From: Flavobacteriales bacterium
GTDB taxonomy: Bacteria; Bacteroidota; Bacteroidia; NS11-12g; UBA9320
DNA length: 64,000 bases
Assembly: GCA_020635455.1 (NCBI GenBank)
Contig: JACJZT010000002.1
Span: 124,001-188,000 of the forward strand
Direction: 5' to 3'
A program made the translations under genes and the position numbers. Positions 8,831-17,207 of the stretch are shown piece by piece. Under the pieces are notes generated by a model. That model had not been told where the DNA came from. It saw nothing but the letters and a program-made list of their open reading frames with translations, and did no database searches. Numbering within the stretch: the first letter of the stretch is position 1; every line of letters starts with the position of its first letter.

Positions 8831-10030
8831 ATGGAAGCATACATTGTATCAGGCACCAGAACCCCAATAGGAAATTTTGGTGGAAGTTTGTCCTCAGTTC
8901 GCACAGACGACCTGGCCGCCCACGTTATCCGGTCCTTAATGAGTTTAAATTCTGATCTGGATCCGGCTGCAGTTGAAGATGTGATCATGGGCTGTGCAAA
9001 TCAGGCAGGGGAAGACAATAGAAATGTCGCACGCATGGCCTTGCTGTTGGCAGGTTTGCCTTTTTCAGTTCCGGGCGAAACTGTAAATCGATTATGTGCA
9101 AGTGGAATGAGTGCTGTGATTGCAGCCAAAAGAGCCATAAATTCAGGCGATTCAGATTTGATGATTTCCGGAGGGGTTGAAAACATGACGAGAGGACCAT
9201 ATGTGATTTCAAAAAGTGCCAGACCTTTTGGCACTGATGCAAAACTTTACGACAGCAGTTTTGGGTGGCGGTTCATTAATCCTAAAATGGAAGAGTTGTA
9301 CGGAACGGATAGTATGGGAAATACCGCCGAAAATCTTGCGGAATTATACAATATTAGCCGTGAGGATCAGGACAAATTCGCCTTATGGAGTCAGCAGAAA
9401 GCCGGAATTGCACTTGAATCCGGTCGTCTTGATGAAGAAATATCCCCGATTACCGTCCCTTCAGGAAAAAAGGAGTTGGAATTTTCGAGGGATGAATTTG
9501 TTAAAGCCGGTTCTAGTCTTGAAATTCTTTCCGGTTTAAGAACGGCCTTCAAAAAAAACGGTACAGTTACCGCAGGTAATTCAAGCGGATTGAACGATGG
9601 AGCTGCGGCCATATTAATTGCTTCTGAAAATGCCATCAGGGTACATGGTTTAAAACCGATGGCACGAGTGGTGTCATCTGTGGTGGTTGGTGTTGAACCG
9701 CGGATAATGGGTATCGGACCTGTGTTTGCGGGAAGGAAAGCTCTTGAGAAAGCAGGCCTTGGTTTTGATGACCTGGACATTATTGAACTGAACGAAGCTT
9801 TTGCCGCTCAGGCACTTGCCTGCACAAGGGAATGGGGGATTGATGATAACGACCAGAGATTGAACATAAACGGCGGAGCGATTGCCTTGGGACACCCTTT
9901 GGGAATGAGTGGTGCCAGAATAACCTATTCTGCTGCCCTGGAATTGCAAAGAACAGGTAAAAAATATGCACTTTGTACCATGTGCATCGGAGTTGGGCAA
10001 GGCTATGCCCTGGTTCTTGAAAGAGCCTGA
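8831..10030 (+). CDS. paaJ: 3-oxoadipyl-CoA thiolase, probable PaaJ
   Basis: It cleaves 3-oxoadipyl-CoA (and 3-oxo-5,6-dehydrosuberyl-CoA) with CoA to release acetyl-CoA. The protein has 399 residues. The thiolase catalytic set is complete: Cys89 in RLCASGMSA, His355 in GHPLGMSGAR and Cys385 in CTMCIGVGQG. The N-terminus EAYIVSGTRTPIGNFGGSLSS is typical of the PcaF/PaaJ group. It lies 14 bp after paaH. Sequence alone does not separate PaaJ from PcaF; context decides. Confidence 0.9.
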   Translation: MEAYIVSGTRTPIGNFGGSLSSVRTDDLAAHVIRSLMSLNSDLDPAAVEDVIMGCANQAGEDNRNVARMALLLAGLPFSVPGETVNRLCASGMSAVIAAKRAINSGDSDLMISGGVENMTRGPYVISKSARPFGTDAKLYDSSFGWRFINPKMEELYGTDSMGNTAENLAELYNISREDQDKFALWSQQKAGIALESGRLDEEISPITVPSGKKELEFSRDEFVKAGSSLEILSGLRTAFKKNGTVTAGNSSGLNDGAAAILIASENAIRVHGLKPMARVVSSVVVGVEPRIMGIGPVFAGRKALEKAGLGFDDLDIIELNEAFAAQALACTREWGIDDNDQRLNINGGAIALGHPLGMSGARITYSAALELQRTGKKYALCTMCIGVGQGYALVLERA

Positions 10031-10172
10031 TTTCTAACTGAAGATCCTTGGTTTCCGAAACCTTCTTCAAAATCAGATATAGCTTCAAATCTGTATTATT
10101 ATGTCATATTTGGTTGATAAGATGTTAATTTTTTAACTTGTTAATCTGAAATTAATGTCAAAGTATTTTCTT

Positions 10173-10180
10173 TAAATTTG
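10173..10180 (+). promoter_or_regulatory. Possible -7 promoter element
   Basis: The sequence is TAAATTTG, a match to TAnnTTTG, 23 bp ahead of the ATG at 10204. No good -33 element lies at the usual spacing. It suggests that the small membrane gene is transcribed on its own and not as part of the paa operon. Confidence 0.45.
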
Positions 10181-10203
10181 ATTAAACTAAACAATTTAAA
10201 ATT

Positions 10204-10620
10204 ATGAAAACATCAACAATTATTGCAGGAATCATCGGTGGTATAGCTTTTTTTATAGCCGGTTTTTTAATTTACGGAATGGTGTTGTCAGGCTACATGG
10301 AGGAAAACCTTAATACCGGGGTTTCACGGCCAATGGAAGAAATGGTCTGGTGGTCGCTTGTGTTGAGCAATCTGATATGGGGGTATATTTATGCCCTTAT
10401 TTTTGATTGGTCGGGCATTAAGGGATGGATGGCAGGTTTGCAAAAAGGTGCCTTTCTTGGTTTGCTCATCAATTTGAGTTTCGGTTTTGGCTTATATGCC
10501 ATGTCTACATGGTATGAAAATTTATCTGCCGTTGCCGTTGATTCCATAGCAACAGCAGCAATGGGTGCAATTGGCGGAGCTGTTGTGGGATGGTGGCTTG
10601 GAAGAGGTTCCGGAAATTGA
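10204..10620 (+). CDS. Small multi-spanning membrane protein of unknown function
   Basis: The protein has 138 residues and about four membrane segments (near 7-27, 50-68, 80-100 and 115-132). The last carries a glycine-rich stretch, MGAIGGAVVGWWLGRG. I do not recognise a named family with certainty; the pattern resembles DUF1761-like proteins found in Bacteroidota. It lies inside the paa cluster between paaJ and paaZ but has its own promoter-like element upstream and a strong terminator downstream. I infer an independent transcript and no proven role in phenylacetate use. Confidence 0.75.
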   Translation: MKTSTIIAGIIGGIAFFIAGFLIYGMVLSGYMEENLNTGVSRPMEEMVWWSLVLSNLIWGYIYALIFDWSGIKGWMAGLQKGAFLGLLINLSFGFGLYAMSTWYENLSAVAVDSIATAAMGAIGGAVVGWWLGRGSGN

Positions 10621-10644
10621 TCTTTAAAAGATAAATAAATGAAG

Positions 10645-10670
10645 TGCCGGTTTTTGCCGGCATTTTTTTT
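10645..10670 (+). terminator. Rho-independent terminator after the small membrane gene
   Basis: The stem TGCCGG / CCGGCA encloses a six-base loop and is followed by eight T. It lies 25 bp after the stop at 10620 and separates paaJ and the membrane gene from paaZ. Confidence 0.85.
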
Positions 10671-10813
10671 GATCCTGATCTTTATTAAGTGATAGAGTAT
10701 TTAATGCTTAGATATTTTACCTGCTTAGGTAAAATTTGGTTTTTTGGTCAAAATCAAAGCTTAAAAAAGTATATTTTCGTGCCTGATATTGAGTTTTAGA
10801 AACCGACAACGTC

Positions 10814-12856
10814 ATGAAGTTAAAAAATTACAGTCAGGGAAAATGGATAGAAGGAAGCGGAAAGGGTGAAGAATTATTCGATGCAAGTACAGGGGAACTT
10901 ATTGCCATAGCAGATAGTGAAGGCCTGGATTTTAAAGCTATGATGGAGTATGCAAGGTCGGTTGGCGGTCCTGCTTTGCGAAAAATGACTTTTTTTGAAC
11001 GGGGGAATATGCTCAAGGCTCTGGCACTCTATTTAAAAGAAAAGAAAGATTATTTTTATAAGGTTAGTTATAAAACCGGTGCTACACAAACCGACAGTTG
11101 GGTCGATATTGAAGGAGGGATAGGGAATCTGTTCAGCAATGCAAGTTTAAGAAGGCAGTTTCCAAACCAGAGATTCCATGTTGAAGGTGAAACCATTGGG
11201 CTAAGCAAAGGTGGAACTTTTATCGGACATCATATCATGGTGCCTAAGGAAGGTGTTGCCATCCACATTAATGCCTTTAATTTTCCGGTTTGGGGAATGC
11301 TTGAAAAAATAGCTGTAAACCTACTTGCCGGTGTTCCTGCTATTGTAAAACCGGCCTCTCTTACAAGTTATCTCACTGAAGCGGTTGTAAGGGAAATGAT
11401 CGCTTCAGGAATTTTACCTGAAGGTTCCATTCAACTTATTTGCGGGTCTGCCAGAGGCATTCTCGACCATGTTACCTTTCAGGATGTGGTAACTTTTACA
11501 GGCAGTGCTTCAACAGGTTTGTTGCTGAAGTCTCACCCCAGGATTTTGTCTGAATCGGTGCCTTTTAATATGGAAGCCGATTCGCTCAATTGTACCGTTT
11601 TAGGAGAGGATGCTGTGCCGGGTACCGAAGAATTCGATATCTTTATTAAAGAAGTTCGAAAAGAAATGACCTTAAAGGCTGGGCAGAGATGTACGGCCGT
11701 AAGAAGGATACTGGTTCCGGAAATGTTGGTTGAAGATGTACAGATCGCTTTGGGAAAAGCATTGAGTAAGACCACAGTGGGAGACCCCAGAAATGAAGGT
11801 GTGCGAATGGGACCTCTTGCCGGATTGAAACAAAGAAGCGAAGTAAAGGAGAACATGGAGAAGTTGTTGCAGGATTCAGAAATTGTTTTTGGAAGTGCGA
11901 TACAGAATATTGATGGTTTAAACATGGATAAAGGGGCTTTCATGTCACCTGTGTTGCTTTTGAACGATAATCCCTTCGAAAAGTTATCAACCCACAGCAT
12001 AGAGGTATTTGGCCCTGTTAGTACATTGATCCCATACAAAAACCTTGATGAAGCCATTGAATTGGCAAAAATGGGAAAGGGATCCCTTTGCAGTAGTATA
12101 ACCACGGCCAATAACGACATTGCACGCGATTATGTGATCGGTGCAGCGTCGCATCACGGCAGGATTCTTGTATTTAACAAAGACTGCATCAACGAAAGTA
12201 CCGGGCATGGTTCGCCAATGCCCATGCTGGTACACGGTGGGCCGGGAAGAGCAGGCGGAGGCGAAGAAATGGGAGGAATGCGTGGAGTGTTGCACTATTT
12301 GCAAAGAACAGCAATTCAGGGATCGCCAACCACATTAACCCATATTCTTGGAAATTATCAAAGCGGTGGTATGCATAAAATGTCGGAAAAACATCTGTTT
12401 CGCAAACATTTCGAAGAGCTCGAAGTTGGAGAAACCATCTATACACATAAAAGAAGCATTACCGAAACTGACATTGTAAATTTTGCCAACGTTAGCTGGG
12501 ACCACTTCTATGCCCATACAGACACGACCTCCCTTGAAGGTACTTTGTTCACTGAAAGGGTGGCACATGGTTATTTTATACTATCCGCTGCTGCAGGACT
12601 GTTCGTCGACCCCGGTAAAGGGCCGGTTCTGCTGAATTACGGACTTGAAAACTGCAGGTTTACAAAACCGGTTTATGCAGGAAGTACCATCGGTGTAAAA
12701 CTGACCGTTAAAGAAAAGCTCGATCAGGATAAGCGTGACCCTGAAGATGTAGCTAAAGGAATTGTGAAGTTTTATGTAGAGGTTTACGACGAAACCGAAG
12801 AAACCATTGCTGTGGCAACGATCCTTACCATGGTTAAAAAATTAGATCAGAATTAA
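10814..12856 (+). CDS. paaZ: Bifunctional oxepin-CoA hydrolase / aldehyde dehydrogenase PaaZ
   Basis: PaaZ opens the oxepin-CoA ring and oxidises the resulting aldehyde to 3-oxo-5,6-dehydrosuberyl-CoA. The protein has 680 residues, the full fusion length. Residues 1-530 are an aldehyde dehydrogenase with Glu254 (FNMEADSLN) and the nucleophile Cys293 (AGQRCTAV). Residues 545-680 are a MaoC-type hotdog hydratase with the catalytic segment WDHFYAHTD. A terminator and about 190 bp separate it from the gene upstream, so it may have its own promoter; TATATTTTCG near 10770 is a weak match. Confidence 0.96.
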   Translation: MKLKNYSQGKWIEGSGKGEELFDASTGELIAIADSEGLDFKAMMEYARSVGGPALRKMTFFERGNMLKALALYLKEKKDYFYKVSYKTGATQTDSWVDIEGGIGNLFSNASLRRQFPNQRFHVEGETIGLSKGGTFIGHHIMVPKEGVAIHINAFNFPVWGMLEKIAVNLLAGVPAIVKPASLTSYLTEAVVREMIASGILPEGSIQLICGSARGILDHVTFQDVVTFTGSASTGLLLKSHPRILSESVPFNMEADSLNCTVLGEDAVPGTEEFDIFIKEVRKEMTLKAGQRCTAVRRILVPEMLVEDVQIALGKALSKTTVGDPRNEGVRMGPLAGLKQRSEVKENMEKLLQDSEIVFGSAIQNIDGLNMDKGAFMSPVLLLNDNPFEKLSTHSIEVFGPVSTLIPYKNLDEAIELAKMGKGSLCSSITTANNDIARDYVIGAASHHGRILVFNKDCINESTGHGSPMPMLVHGGPGRAGGGEEMGGMRGVLHYLQRTAIQGSPTTLTHILGNYQSGGMHKMSEKHLFRKHFEELEVGETIYTHKRSITETDIVNFANVSWDHFYAHTDTTSLEGTLFTERVAHGYFILSAAAGLFVDPGKGPVLLNYGLENCRFTKPVYAGSTIGVKLTVKEKLDQDKRDPEDVAKGIVKFYVEVYDETEETIAVATILTMVKKLDQN

Positions 12857-12889
12857 AATTAATTGTATTTAATAACGTTTATAAACCAA

Positions 12890-13954
12890 ATGCTGAAATT
12901 TAATCGTAAATTCCTGTTCATATCGGTTTATTTGCTTTCTCAATCAAACCTTTTCGCTCAGATTGGCGGTACCCGTACCTATCCGTTCTTAAATCTGGAT
13001 CACAGTGCAAGGGTTGCAGCTGCAGGTGGAAGTTTAATTACAATACGGGATAATGACATAAGTCTTGCGTATCAAAATCCGGCATTGCTGAACAAAAAAA
13101 TGCACAATCATGCTACTCTTTCTTACCTCAATTATTTGGCAGGAATTAACATGGGTTTTGGAGGATATGCCAGACATTTCGATAGTCTTGGAACCTTTTC
13201 GGCAAATGTTTTTTTTGTTGACTACGGCAAGATCCAGGGATATGATGAAGACGGCAATTCAACAAGGCCTTTTACCGCACAGGATTATAATTTCCAGATC
13301 GGTTATGGAAATCATTGGAAAGACAAATTCTATTATGGCCTGAATTTTAATTTCATCTATTCTGCCCTGGAAGCTTATGTTTCAACCGCCGGTGCTTTTA
13401 ATCTGGGAGGCATTTATTTTGACGATGAAAAACAATTTTCAGCAACTTTACTGGTCAAAAACCTTGGCGTTCAATTTATTCCCTATCGCGACGGACACCG
13501 AGAAGATCTTCCGCTTGACATTCAGTTAGGCATTTCCAAAAAACTTAAGTTCAATCCACTTCGGTTTTCTATAATTGCTCACGATTTGCAAACCTGGGAC
13601 ATTTCCTATGTCAATCCAAACAAGAGAAATAAAACCATAGATCTTGCCACTCAAAAAGAAAAGGTTGAGAAAATTCCGGTACCGGAAAAAATAATGAGAC
13701 ACCTTAATTTCACAGGTGAACTGCTGTTTTCCGACAACTTTAATATGATACTTGGATACAATTACCAAAGAAGAAAGGAGTTGTCTCCTGAACAAAGAAA
13801 AGTAGTGACAGGATTTTCATGGGGCTTAACGTTCAATTTATTAAAATATCGTTTCACTTATGGAATGGCTTCCTTTTATCCAGGACAACCGACCTTTAAT
13901 TTTTCAGTATTAAAAAATCTTAACGATTTCCGAAGAACCGGATCAAAATCTTAA
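12890..13954 (+). CDS. porQ: Type IX secretion system protein PorQ
   Basis: PorQ belongs to the outer membrane attachment complex of the T9SS (PorU-PorV-PorQ-PorZ) and helps place cargo on lipopolysaccharide. The protein has 354 residues from the ATG chosen here. A signal peptide, ISVYLLSQSNLFAQ, ends near residue 24 and is followed at once by the family hallmark IGGTRTYPFLNLDHSARVAA. The barrel pattern runs to the end. A TTG nine codons upstream is in frame, but the ATG gives a normal signal peptide. The 3' end overlaps lgt, which is convergent, by four bases. Confidence 0.9.
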   Translation: MLKFNRKFLFISVYLLSQSNLFAQIGGTRTYPFLNLDHSARVAAAGGSLITIRDNDISLAYQNPALLNKKMHNHATLSYLNYLAGINMGFGGYARHFDSLGTFSANVFFVDYGKIQGYDEDGNSTRPFTAQDYNFQIGYGNHWKDKFYYGLNFNFIYSALEAYVSTAGAFNLGGIYFDDEKQFSATLLVKNLGVQFIPYRDGHREDLPLDIQLGISKKLKFNPLRFSIIAHDLQTWDISYVNPNKRNKTIDLATQKEKVEKIPVPEKIMRHLNFTGELLFSDNFNMILGYNYQRRKELSPEQRKVVTGFSWGLTFNLLKYRFTYGMASFYPGQPTFNFSVLKNLNDFRRTGSKS

Positions 13955-14763
13955 GCATTCGTTTTTGAATTCCTTTTTTTAAGATAGAACCATGCAATAA
14001 GGGTAAGCCCGATCAGCACTACGGCAATAAACTGTGAATAAGAAATGCTGTCATTAAACAAAAAACCTCTGGCTTCATCTCCTCTGAAGTTTTCGTTGAT
14101 TATTCTGCCAATTGCATAAAGCAAGATGTAGATCAAAAATAACTGCCCTGTAAATTGTTGTTTCTTCGAAATCAGATATACGATTAAAAGAGTTATCAGA
14201 TTTACTCCAATGTCGAACAATTGGGTGGGGTATAATGGTGTGTTTTTGGGAAAAGCCGCTGTGTGCGGGTCAGAAAATACAACCCCCAGGAAATTAGTAC
14301 ATACCTTACCATGGCAACATCCCGCCATAAAACAGCCAAGTCTGCCAAAAGAATGCATTACAGGTCCGGCAAATGCCATTACATCCATAAAGGGCCAAAA
14401 GGCAATTTTTTCGTTTCGTAACCAAAAATACATGGTGGGAATAACAAACAATAGGGATCCGTAAAACACAAAACCATTGCCAATATTCTCCATCATTAGA
14501 GAAGGTTCTTTTATAAACTTAACAGGATCTTCGAGGTAATAGAAAAGTTTTCCTCCAACAAAGGCTGCCAGAAAACACCATAATAACAAACCGGAAAGAT
14601 TGTCGGAGTTGATGCCATATTTCTTTGCTTTTTTTAAGATGATGAAAAAGGCAACCAGGATACCCATTCCTATACAAAATCCATAAGAATTGATCACGAT
14701 CTCCTCTGGTAAAAAGCCTTTTAGAAAATCAGGCGTCCTGAAACTTGCAATACGGGGGAACAT
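13951..14763 (-). CDS. lgt: Prolipoprotein diacylglyceryl transferase Lgt
   Basis: Lgt attaches diacylglycerol to the lipobox cysteine of prelipoproteins in the inner membrane. The protein has 270 residues with about seven membrane segments. The family signature around HSFGRLGCFMAGCCHG, with the essential Arg, is intact, and the NSYGFCIGMGI and GRIINENFRGDEA segments match. It lies 7 bp after a lipoprotein gene and downstream of a GH13 gene on the same strand, so the three form a likely operon. Many proteins in this window carry lipoboxes and depend on it. Confidence 0.95.
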   Translation of the reverse strand: MFPRIASFRTPDFLKGFLPEEIVINSYGFCIGMGILVAFFIILKKAKKYGINSDNLSGLLLWCFLAAFVGGKLFYYLEDPVKFIKEPSLMMENIGNGFVFYGSLLFVIPTMYFWLRNEKIAFWPFMDVMAFAGPVMHSFGRLGCFMAGCCHGKVCTNFLGVVFSDPHTAAFPKNTPLYPTQLFDIGVNLITLLIVYLISKKQQFTGQLFLIYILLYAIGRIINENFRGDEARGFLFNDSISYSQFIAVVLIGLTLIAWFYLKKRNSKTNA

Positions 14764-14770
14764 ATACTAA

Positions 14771-15241
14771 TTAAGGTGCAGGTGGTAAACAGGGGTTGCA
14801 TTCTATTTCAAACACGACCGGTTGAACATCCCTGTTACTAAGATCGATCTTTACCAATCTGTATCGCAAGAACCGGTAGTAACATTTATTATACTCGATA
14901 TCTTCGGTTTCGTAAACCTTCTTATTTCGGTGGTCATAAAAATTAAGATAAGCCGTTTTGCCAATTTTTAAAGGGATTTTAAGTTCTCCTTTTGAGTTTG
15001 TTTTTAATAAATGCATAACCCCTTCCAGTTCATTATTATCGTATACCTCAACTTCACGGTTGGCATATATTCGGGGAACCGACATTTCCTGAAGCATTTC
15101 TTCAGGAGGAGCCGCACCGCCACAGTACATCTCAGTAAATTGTATGGTTACCGGTTTGTACTTCTTCTTCGACTTTTTTAAAGCACCACATTGAACCAGC
15201 AGGATTGTCGCCATTATTAAAAGTATGTGTTTATTTTTCAT
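14771..15241 (-). CDS. Lipoprotein of unknown function
   Basis: The protein has 156 residues. The N-terminus has a lipoprotein signal with lipobox LVQC, Cys18. The mature part has several cysteines (YCGGAAP, NKCYY, IECNPCLP) and a middle region with short beta strands resembling an immunoglobulin-like or transthyretin-like fold (GVMHLLKTNSKGELKIPLKIG). Its ATG overlaps the stop of the GH13 gene as ATGA, so the two are coupled. No family is recognised. Confidence 0.75.
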   Translation of the reverse strand: MKNKHILLIMATILLVQCGALKKSKKKYKPVTIQFTEMYCGGAAPPEEMLQEMSVPRIYANREVEVYDNNELEGVMHLLKTNSKGELKIPLKIGKTAYLNFYDHRNKKVYETEDIEYNKCYYRFLRYRLVKIDLSNRDVQPVVFEIECNPCLPPAP

Positions 15242-17094
15242 TTCACATCAAGTATTAAAGCTGAGTTTGCAGGAACCTCAATTTTACCTTCGAAGGTATA
15301 CCTTTTATTGGTAACAATATCGATGCCATATTTTTTGTTCTGCAACAATTCGCTGTAACGTACAGGATCAATTTGTGCCGGCAACGTATTTTGATTCATA
15401 ATTACCATAACCATCTCGCCTTGGTAGGTTCTGAAATATTCATAATGTCCATCCTGCGGCAGAAAATGGGAAAGACTGCCAAATTTTAAAGCATTGGAGT
15501 TCTTTCTGAATTCAGCGATTTTTTGCACATATTCAAATACATAATTCTCCTTGGAACTGCGATTCTCCTTTTTAAATTTATTCAATTTGTCAACTTTCCA
15601 GCCCCCAGGAAAATCTTCTCTTACCAAACCATCGGGATTGCAAAAGTTTTTCATCAGGACCTCAGTTCCATAATATATGCAGGGAGTTCCTCTTCCGGTA
15701 AGTAAAAATCCTATGCCCATTTTAAATTTATCAAGGTCTTCACCAATTACCGAGTAAAACCTGCTCAGATCATGATTATCGAGAAAAATAACGTTTTTTA
15801 AAGGCGACAGGTATAAATGATCTTTACTTACAGAATTATACAATTTATTTAAACCTGAGTTCCAGCCAAAACCTTCATTCAGAGCTTCGGTAAGTGCAAA
15901 ATAGGTATGAAAGTCTGTTAATCCGATCGCATTGTTTTCAATGAACTTGGACTGTAAATCAGCATCCTTAACCCAAACTTCACCAAAGATGCCAATATCT
16001 GGGTATTCAAGCTGAATCTTTTTTGTCAATGCTTTCATAAAGACCTGATCCGAATATGGGTATGTATCTATCCTGATACCTTTGATTTTCATCAATTCGA
16101 TCCACCAGAGTGTGTTTTGAATCAGATAAGTTGCAAGTTCCTGGTTTTGCTGGTTTAGGTCAGGCATGTGTTTGTCAAACCAACCGTTCGAAAAGATCTT
16201 TTTGTCTGTTAAAGAAGCATAAGGATCATAAAGGAGGGATGCTTTATAATTGGTCCTGGTAAAGGTGTCCCATAAATGAAACCAATCGGGGTCAGGCATT
16301 TCCTCATAGAGATAATGTTTTGAACCTACATGGTTGTAGACTACGTCTAGAACGAGTTTTATCTCCGCATTTTCAGTTCTTTTCACAAGTGAATCGCACA
16401 AATTGAAATTTCCAAACCTTGGATCGATCTTGTAATGGTCGCTTATTGCATATCCATGATAAGACGCCTTTGGCTGGTCGTTTACATAAAATGGGGTCAT
16501 CCACAAAGCAGTCGCGCCAATCGATTTTATATGGTCGAGATGGTCTATCACGCCTTGAAGATCACCACCATGTCTTGTTGAAACAGAATCCCGGTTAATT
16601 TTCGATTCACGCATTTCAGGAATGTTGTTGTTATGAACATCGCCGTCCGAAAAGCGGTCGGGCATTAACAGATATATGAAATCACCTGAATTTAAACCAA
16701 TAAAATTCCCGTGTTTCTTTTCTTTGATAAGGTAATTGAATGCAAGCGTTTTGGGTTCTCCGGAAATTGTAAAATGCATGGCAAAAGAAAGTAATTGAGA
16801 ATGCTTTATAAAAGATAAATCCAATTTTAGAAGAACGTATTTCGAATTTGGCATTATGGTATACTGAACCCTATTGTTAAGATTCAGGTCTGAACAGGAT
16901 ATCGCACTCAGGTTTTCTAAGGGTCGGTCCAGTTTGATCAATACGTCTAGTTTTGGGTCCTGAAAGCCTTTATACCAGTATGGTGGGTCGATCCTTTCTA
17001 TATTCTGACCCGATGAAAACGGTAGAACTGAAAAAAACACCAGGAAAGTAGAAATTAATTTTCGGAAGGATTTTAAGGTTATGGCAGAGTTCAT
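15238..17094 (-). CDS. Secreted GH13 alpha-amylase family enzyme, neopullulanase/SusA-like
   Basis: It probably hydrolyses alpha-1,4-glucans in the periplasm or at the cell surface. The protein has 618 residues from the ATG chosen; an upstream TTG adds 13 residues that spoil the signal peptide. The signal peptide ends at SSGQ. An N-terminal beta-sandwich (about 30-125) precedes the GH13 barrel. Conserved regions are all present: DVVYNH (250-255), GIRIDTYPY with nucleophile Asp343, GEVW with acid/base Glu372 and FLDNHD with Asp442. A C-terminal beta domain closes the protein. It lacks a T9SS sorting domain. It is divergent from a glucan-binding gene across a palindromic operator. Confidence 0.92.
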   Translation of the reverse strand: MNSAITLKSFRKLISTFLVFFSVLPFSSGQNIERIDPPYWYKGFQDPKLDVLIKLDRPLENLSAISCSDLNLNNRVQYTIMPNSKYVLLKLDLSFIKHSQLLSFAMHFTISGEPKTLAFNYLIKEKKHGNFIGLNSGDFIYLLMPDRFSDGDVHNNNIPEMRESKINRDSVSTRHGGDLQGVIDHLDHIKSIGATALWMTPFYVNDQPKASYHGYAISDHYKIDPRFGNFNLCDSLVKRTENAEIKLVLDVVYNHVGSKHYLYEEMPDPDWFHLWDTFTRTNYKASLLYDPYASLTDKKIFSNGWFDKHMPDLNQQNQELATYLIQNTLWWIELMKIKGIRIDTYPYSDQVFMKALTKKIQLEYPDIGIFGEVWVKDADLQSKFIENNAIGLTDFHTYFALTEALNEGFGWNSGLNKLYNSVSKDHLYLSPLKNVIFLDNHDLSRFYSVIGEDLDKFKMGIGFLLTGRGTPCIYYGTEVLMKNFCNPDGLVREDFPGGWKVDKLNKFKKENRSSKENYVFEYVQKIAEFRKNSNALKFGSLSHFLPQDGHYEYFRTYQGEMVMVIMNQNTLPAQIDPVRYSELLQNKKYGIDIVTNKRYTFEGKIEVPANSALILDVK

Positions 17095-17152
17095 TATATG
17101 TAAATGCTTGAAAATTAGTAATGTAAATTGCAATAGGTACCTTTTTCAAAAT

Positions 17153-17171
17153 AAGTGTAAATTTTACACTT
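17153..17171. promoter_or_regulatory. Perfect palindromic operator between divergent alpha-glucan genes
   Basis: The sequence AAGTGTAAATTTTACACTT has two perfect 9-bp arms around one central base. It lies 58 bp from the GH13 start at 17094 and just upstream of the -7 box at 17179 of the divergent gene, covering the place where its -33 element would be. A dimeric regulator could control both genes from here. No regulator gene is seen nearby. Confidence 0.65.
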
Positions 17172-17178
17172 AAACACT

Positions 17179-17186
17179 TATATTTG
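17179..17186 (+). promoter_or_regulatory. -7 promoter element of the glucan-binding protein gene
   Basis: TATATTTG matches TAnnTTTG exactly and lies 22 bp before the ATG at 17208, next to the palindrome at 17153. Confidence 0.6.
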
Positions 17187-17207
17187 AATTTTAAAATCAA
17201 CTAAAAC

